Both the position numbers and the translations under genes were made by a program. The notes under the pieces are model-generated. The model searched no databases and was not told the DNA's origin. It was given only the letters and a program-made list of their open reading frames with translations. Shown piece after piece: positions 6,390 to 7,763 of a DNA stretch of 7,763 nucleotides. The first letter of the stretch is position 1. Each line of letters begins with the position of its first letter. Origin of the DNA: CAYVUV01 sp964455095 (GTDB taxonomy: Bacteria > Desulfobacterota > Binatia > HRBIN30 > CADEER01); NCBI GenBank assembly GCA_964455095.1, contig CAYVUV010000408.1:1-7763 (forward strand), given 5' to 3'.

Positions 6390-6451
6390 TCAGGAGAGGG
6401 AGATCAATCCGCGCTTGGTGCGCGCCAGATCCATCACCAGGGGGGTCCAGT
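6390..6451 (-). other. Possible 3' remnant of a gene upstream of GT2
   Basis: Between the insertion element and the GT2 start, an open minus-strand frame reads WTPLVMDLARTKRGLISLS and ends in TGA (6390-6392), 18 bp before the GT2 ATG. It could be the tail of an operon partner cut off by the element. At this length it may equally be chance, and no family is recognisable. Confidence 0.25.
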
Positions 6452-6466
6452 GGGGACGTTCTTAGT
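6452..6466. repeat. Left inverted end of the insertion element
   Basis: GGGGACGTTCTTAGT; it matches the reverse complement of 7523-7537 at 13 of 15 positions and lies 3 bp beyond the transposase stop codon. Confidence 0.6.
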
Positions 6467-6469
6467 ATT

Positions 6470-7432
6470 TTAGCTTCCCGCGTTTCGGCCCCTGCGCAGG
6501 ACACGAAGATGTCCCGTGACGCTTGCCGGCCGGATGCCGAGGTACCGCGCGATCTCGACTGGCTTCACCTCCTTCTCGAAGACTGCCCGTCGCACCAATT
6601 CGCGTCGCCCCGCGGCGGCTCGCCGATCGCGAAAGCTTCCATGAAGTCGATCGGGGTGGAGTTCGAGATCGCGAGCCACCTGCTGCGCCAATGACGGCAG
6701 GTCCGTAGCGGCGGCGTTGCGCATCTCTCGCTCGAGTTCTTCGCGGCGCGACCCCGTGATGGCGCCCCGCGCGAACCGTTCGGTGCCGAGGATCTGGCCG
6801 CCGAGCCAGAGACAACGCAAGGTTGCGGCGTCGCCGCCGTTGCCAGAAGTATCGCCATCGGGCCCTTCGCGTCCGCAGAGCTCGCGCCGCTCCCCTTCGG
6901 CAAGCCCATCGATGATGAAGCGCCGGTAGGCCGCGCTCCCACCGAGCATGTCGAGGACCGTCGCCGTGTCGAGCCACGACGGGGCGCGTCTTGGGCGTAG
7001 ATAGGGGAGATGACCGCTCCAGGGATAGTCGGCGGGATCGCGGACCAGCCTGGCGCGGACGGGGTTCAGATGAACGTAGCGGACGAGCTGCAGAAGGTAC
7101 AGATCGTCTTCGCACAGCACCGCCTTGTAGCGGTTAGCGAAGAGGTGCCCGGTGCGCCGGTGTCGGAGGTTGAAGGCAACGCTGTAGCCGGTCAGCAGCC
7201 GCTTGATGCAATGGCCGAGTGAGGAGCCGGCCCTCCGTACCACGAGGTGAAAGTGATTGCCCATCAGGACGAAGGCGAAAAGACGCAGCCCTTCTTCCTC
7301 GACGACGGTGGCGAGCCGGTTCAGGAAGTCGTCGCGATCGCGATCGGTGCGGAAGATGTCGCGGCGCTCCACGCCGCGCGCGATCACATGGTACAGGCCG
7401 TCCAGGATGTCGACACGGGGACCGCGAGGCAT
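6470..7432 (-). CDS. Y1 (HUH) transposase, REP-associated type, with C-terminal HTH
   Basis: A 320-residue protein. The N-terminal half is a Y1 transposase: GLYHVIARG (12-20), the metal-binding HUH motif in GNHFHLVV (58-65, H60 and H62) and the catalytic tyrosine Y119 in LVRYVHLNPVRA. These enzymes nick single-stranded DNA and form a 5'-phosphotyrosine link to move short elements or REP sequences. The extra C-terminal half is not part of minimal TnpA; it contains LGGQILGTERF and ends in a likely helix-turn-helix (about 288-313, VKPVEIARYLGIRPASVTGH), resembling the DnaA-like tail of some RAYT-family proteins. The start at 7432 is preferred over an ATG at 7444 because GGAGGG (7435-7440) sits correctly before it and the protein then begins MPRGPRVDI, as in relatives. 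All catalytic residues are present, so it may be active; a partial second copy lies just upstream. Confidence 0.92.
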   Translation of the reverse strand: MPRGPRVDILDGLYHVIARGVERRDIFRTDRDRDDFLNRLATVVEEEGLRLFAFVLMGNHFHLVVRRAGSSLGHCIKRLLTGYSVAFNLRHRRTGHLFANRYKAVLCEDDLYLLQLVRYVHLNPVRARLVRDPADYPWSGHLPYLRPRRAPSWLDTATVLDMLGGSAAYRRFIIDGLAEGERRELCGREGPDGDTSGNGGDAATLRCLWLGGQILGTERFARGAITGSRREELEREMRNAAATDLPSLAQQVARDLELHPDRLHGSFRDRRAAAGRRELVRRAVFEKEVKPVEIARYLGIRPASVTGHLRVLRRGRNAGS

Positions 7433-7434
7433 TG

Positions 7435-7440
7435 CACCCT
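7435..7440 (-). promoter_or_regulatory. Ribosome binding site deciding the transposase start
   Basis: On the minus strand GGAGGG lies four to five bases before the ATG at 7430-7432. It overlaps the codon just after the alternative ATG at 7444, which has no such site. Confidence 0.7.
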
Positions 7441-7447
7441 CCATCGG

Positions 7448-7469
7448 TGCCCGCGTTCGATGGCGGGCA
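7448..7469. repeat. Subterminal hairpin in the transposase leader
   Basis: TGCCCGC (7448-7454) and GCGGGCA (7463-7469) form a perfect 7-bp stem with an 8-base loop. It lies between the right element end and the transposase ribosome site. It could be the structured DNA recognised by a Y1 transposase, or an mRNA fold limiting transposase expression. Confidence 0.5.
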
Positions 7470-7522
7470 ACGATGTTGGAGCGGCGTGGACGAGCCGTGA
7501 TTGCGAGGGCTCAAACTAACAG

Positions 7523-7537
7523 ACTAACTACGTCCCC
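7523..7537. repeat. Right inverted end of the insertion element
   Basis: ACTAACTACGTCCCC, the inverted partner of 6452-6466. It includes the TAG (7524-7526, minus) that closes the reading frame of the truncated transposase copy next door. Confidence 0.6.
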
Positions 7538-7763
7538 CTGGCGGCCCTTTGGATGGTGACGTAGGAGAGGTGCCCACAATCAGAGCCCGACTCTCGGATG
7601 TGCCAACCGGATATCGCGGCGTAACCAAGCCTGTCAACGCACCCAGACCCAAGCTCATCCCAGCGAAGAGGTGCCCGGTGCGCCGGTGTCGGAGGTTGAA
7701 GGCAACGCTGTAGCCGGTCAGCAGCCGCTTGATGCAATGGCCGAGTGAGGAGCCGGCCCTCCG
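7524..7763 (-). pseudogene. Truncated second copy of the Y1 transposase (partial)
   Basis: Bases 7662-7763 are identical over all 102 positions to 7136-7237 inside the intact transposase, in the same orientation. They encode residues 66-99 of that protein (RRAGSSLGHCIK to GHLFA). Below 7662 the similarity stops abruptly and the frame continues through about 45 unrelated residues to a TAG at 7524-7526. The catalytic Tyr119 and the whole C-terminal half are therefore missing. The 5' part lies beyond the window. Perfect identity points to a recent duplication or insertion. The 124 bp between the intact element's end and the junction contain no recognisable gene. Confidence 0.8.

Larger units (their letters stand above)
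6452..7537 (-). mobile_element. Y1-transposase insertion element, about 1.09 kb
   Basis: GGGGACGTTCTTAGT (6452-6466) and ACTAACTACGTCCCC (7523-7537) are inverted copies agreeing at 13 of 15 positions, and bracket the transposase with short margins (3 and 90 bp). A subterminal hairpin lies at 7448-7469. Classical IS200/IS605 elements lack terminal inverted repeats and use subterminal hairpins, while RAYT genes are flanked by REP palindromes, so these ends may be recognition sites rather than true termini. Exact ends and target site are not proven. Confidence 0.65.

Noticed and set aside
5742..6473. Plus-strand open frame opposite the GT2 gene
   Set aside because: Antisense shadow; the minus strand has clear GT2 motifs.
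7528..7737. Small minus-strand frame beginning inside the transposase copy
   Set aside because: It is out of frame with the transposase; the matching frame is the one ending at 7524, annotated as a pseudogene.

Overview
High-GC bacterial DNA carrying five protein-coding genes, one transposase remnant and many palindromic dispersed repeats. The repeats, the Y1-type (REP-associated-like) transposase and the membrane GT-C/TPR protein suggest a large, repeat-rich genome such as those of Desulfobacterota, Myxococcota or related uncultivated lineages. This placement is inference; no rRNA or other taxonomic marker is present.

Layout. Positions 1-223 hold only repeats: one copy of a dispersed repeat (1-87) and a hairpin with 26-bp arms (88-186). 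At 224-2491 (minus) lies a 755-residue membrane protein with a TMTC-like GT-C N-terminus and C-terminal TPR units; a palindromic repeat sits in frame inside it. At 2545-4260 (minus) is a DEAD-box RNA helicase with a C-terminal DbpA-type RNA-binding domain, 53 bp upstream of the TPR gene and possibly co-transcribed with it. Region 4261-4546 is intergenic and contains the mazE promoter and operator. At 4547-5151 (plus) is a MazE/MazF-type toxin-antitoxin pair with a 4-bp gene overlap. Region 5152-5429 is a repeat cluster, including an inverted copy of the repeat at the window start. At 5430-6371 (minus) is a family 2 glycosyltransferase. At 6452-7537 is an apparently intact 1.1-kb insertion element (transposase on the minus strand) with imperfect inverted ends. 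At 7662-7763 a second, identical but truncated piece of the same transposase runs off the window.

How it fits together. This is accessory-type DNA. The two likely glycosyltransferases (GT-C/TPR and GT2) would fit surface glycan or protein glycosylation, but they are not adjacent and no shared pathway can be shown. The toxin-antitoxin pair is the only gene cluster read on the plus strand and is bracketed by 28-bp direct repeats, which suggests it arrived or moved as a module. I found no clear new defence or biosynthetic system. The most unusual observations are the in-frame palindromic repeat within a membrane-protein gene, the apparently leaderless antitoxin gene with a palindromic operator over its -10 box, and the repeat architecture around the toxin-antitoxin and transposase loci.
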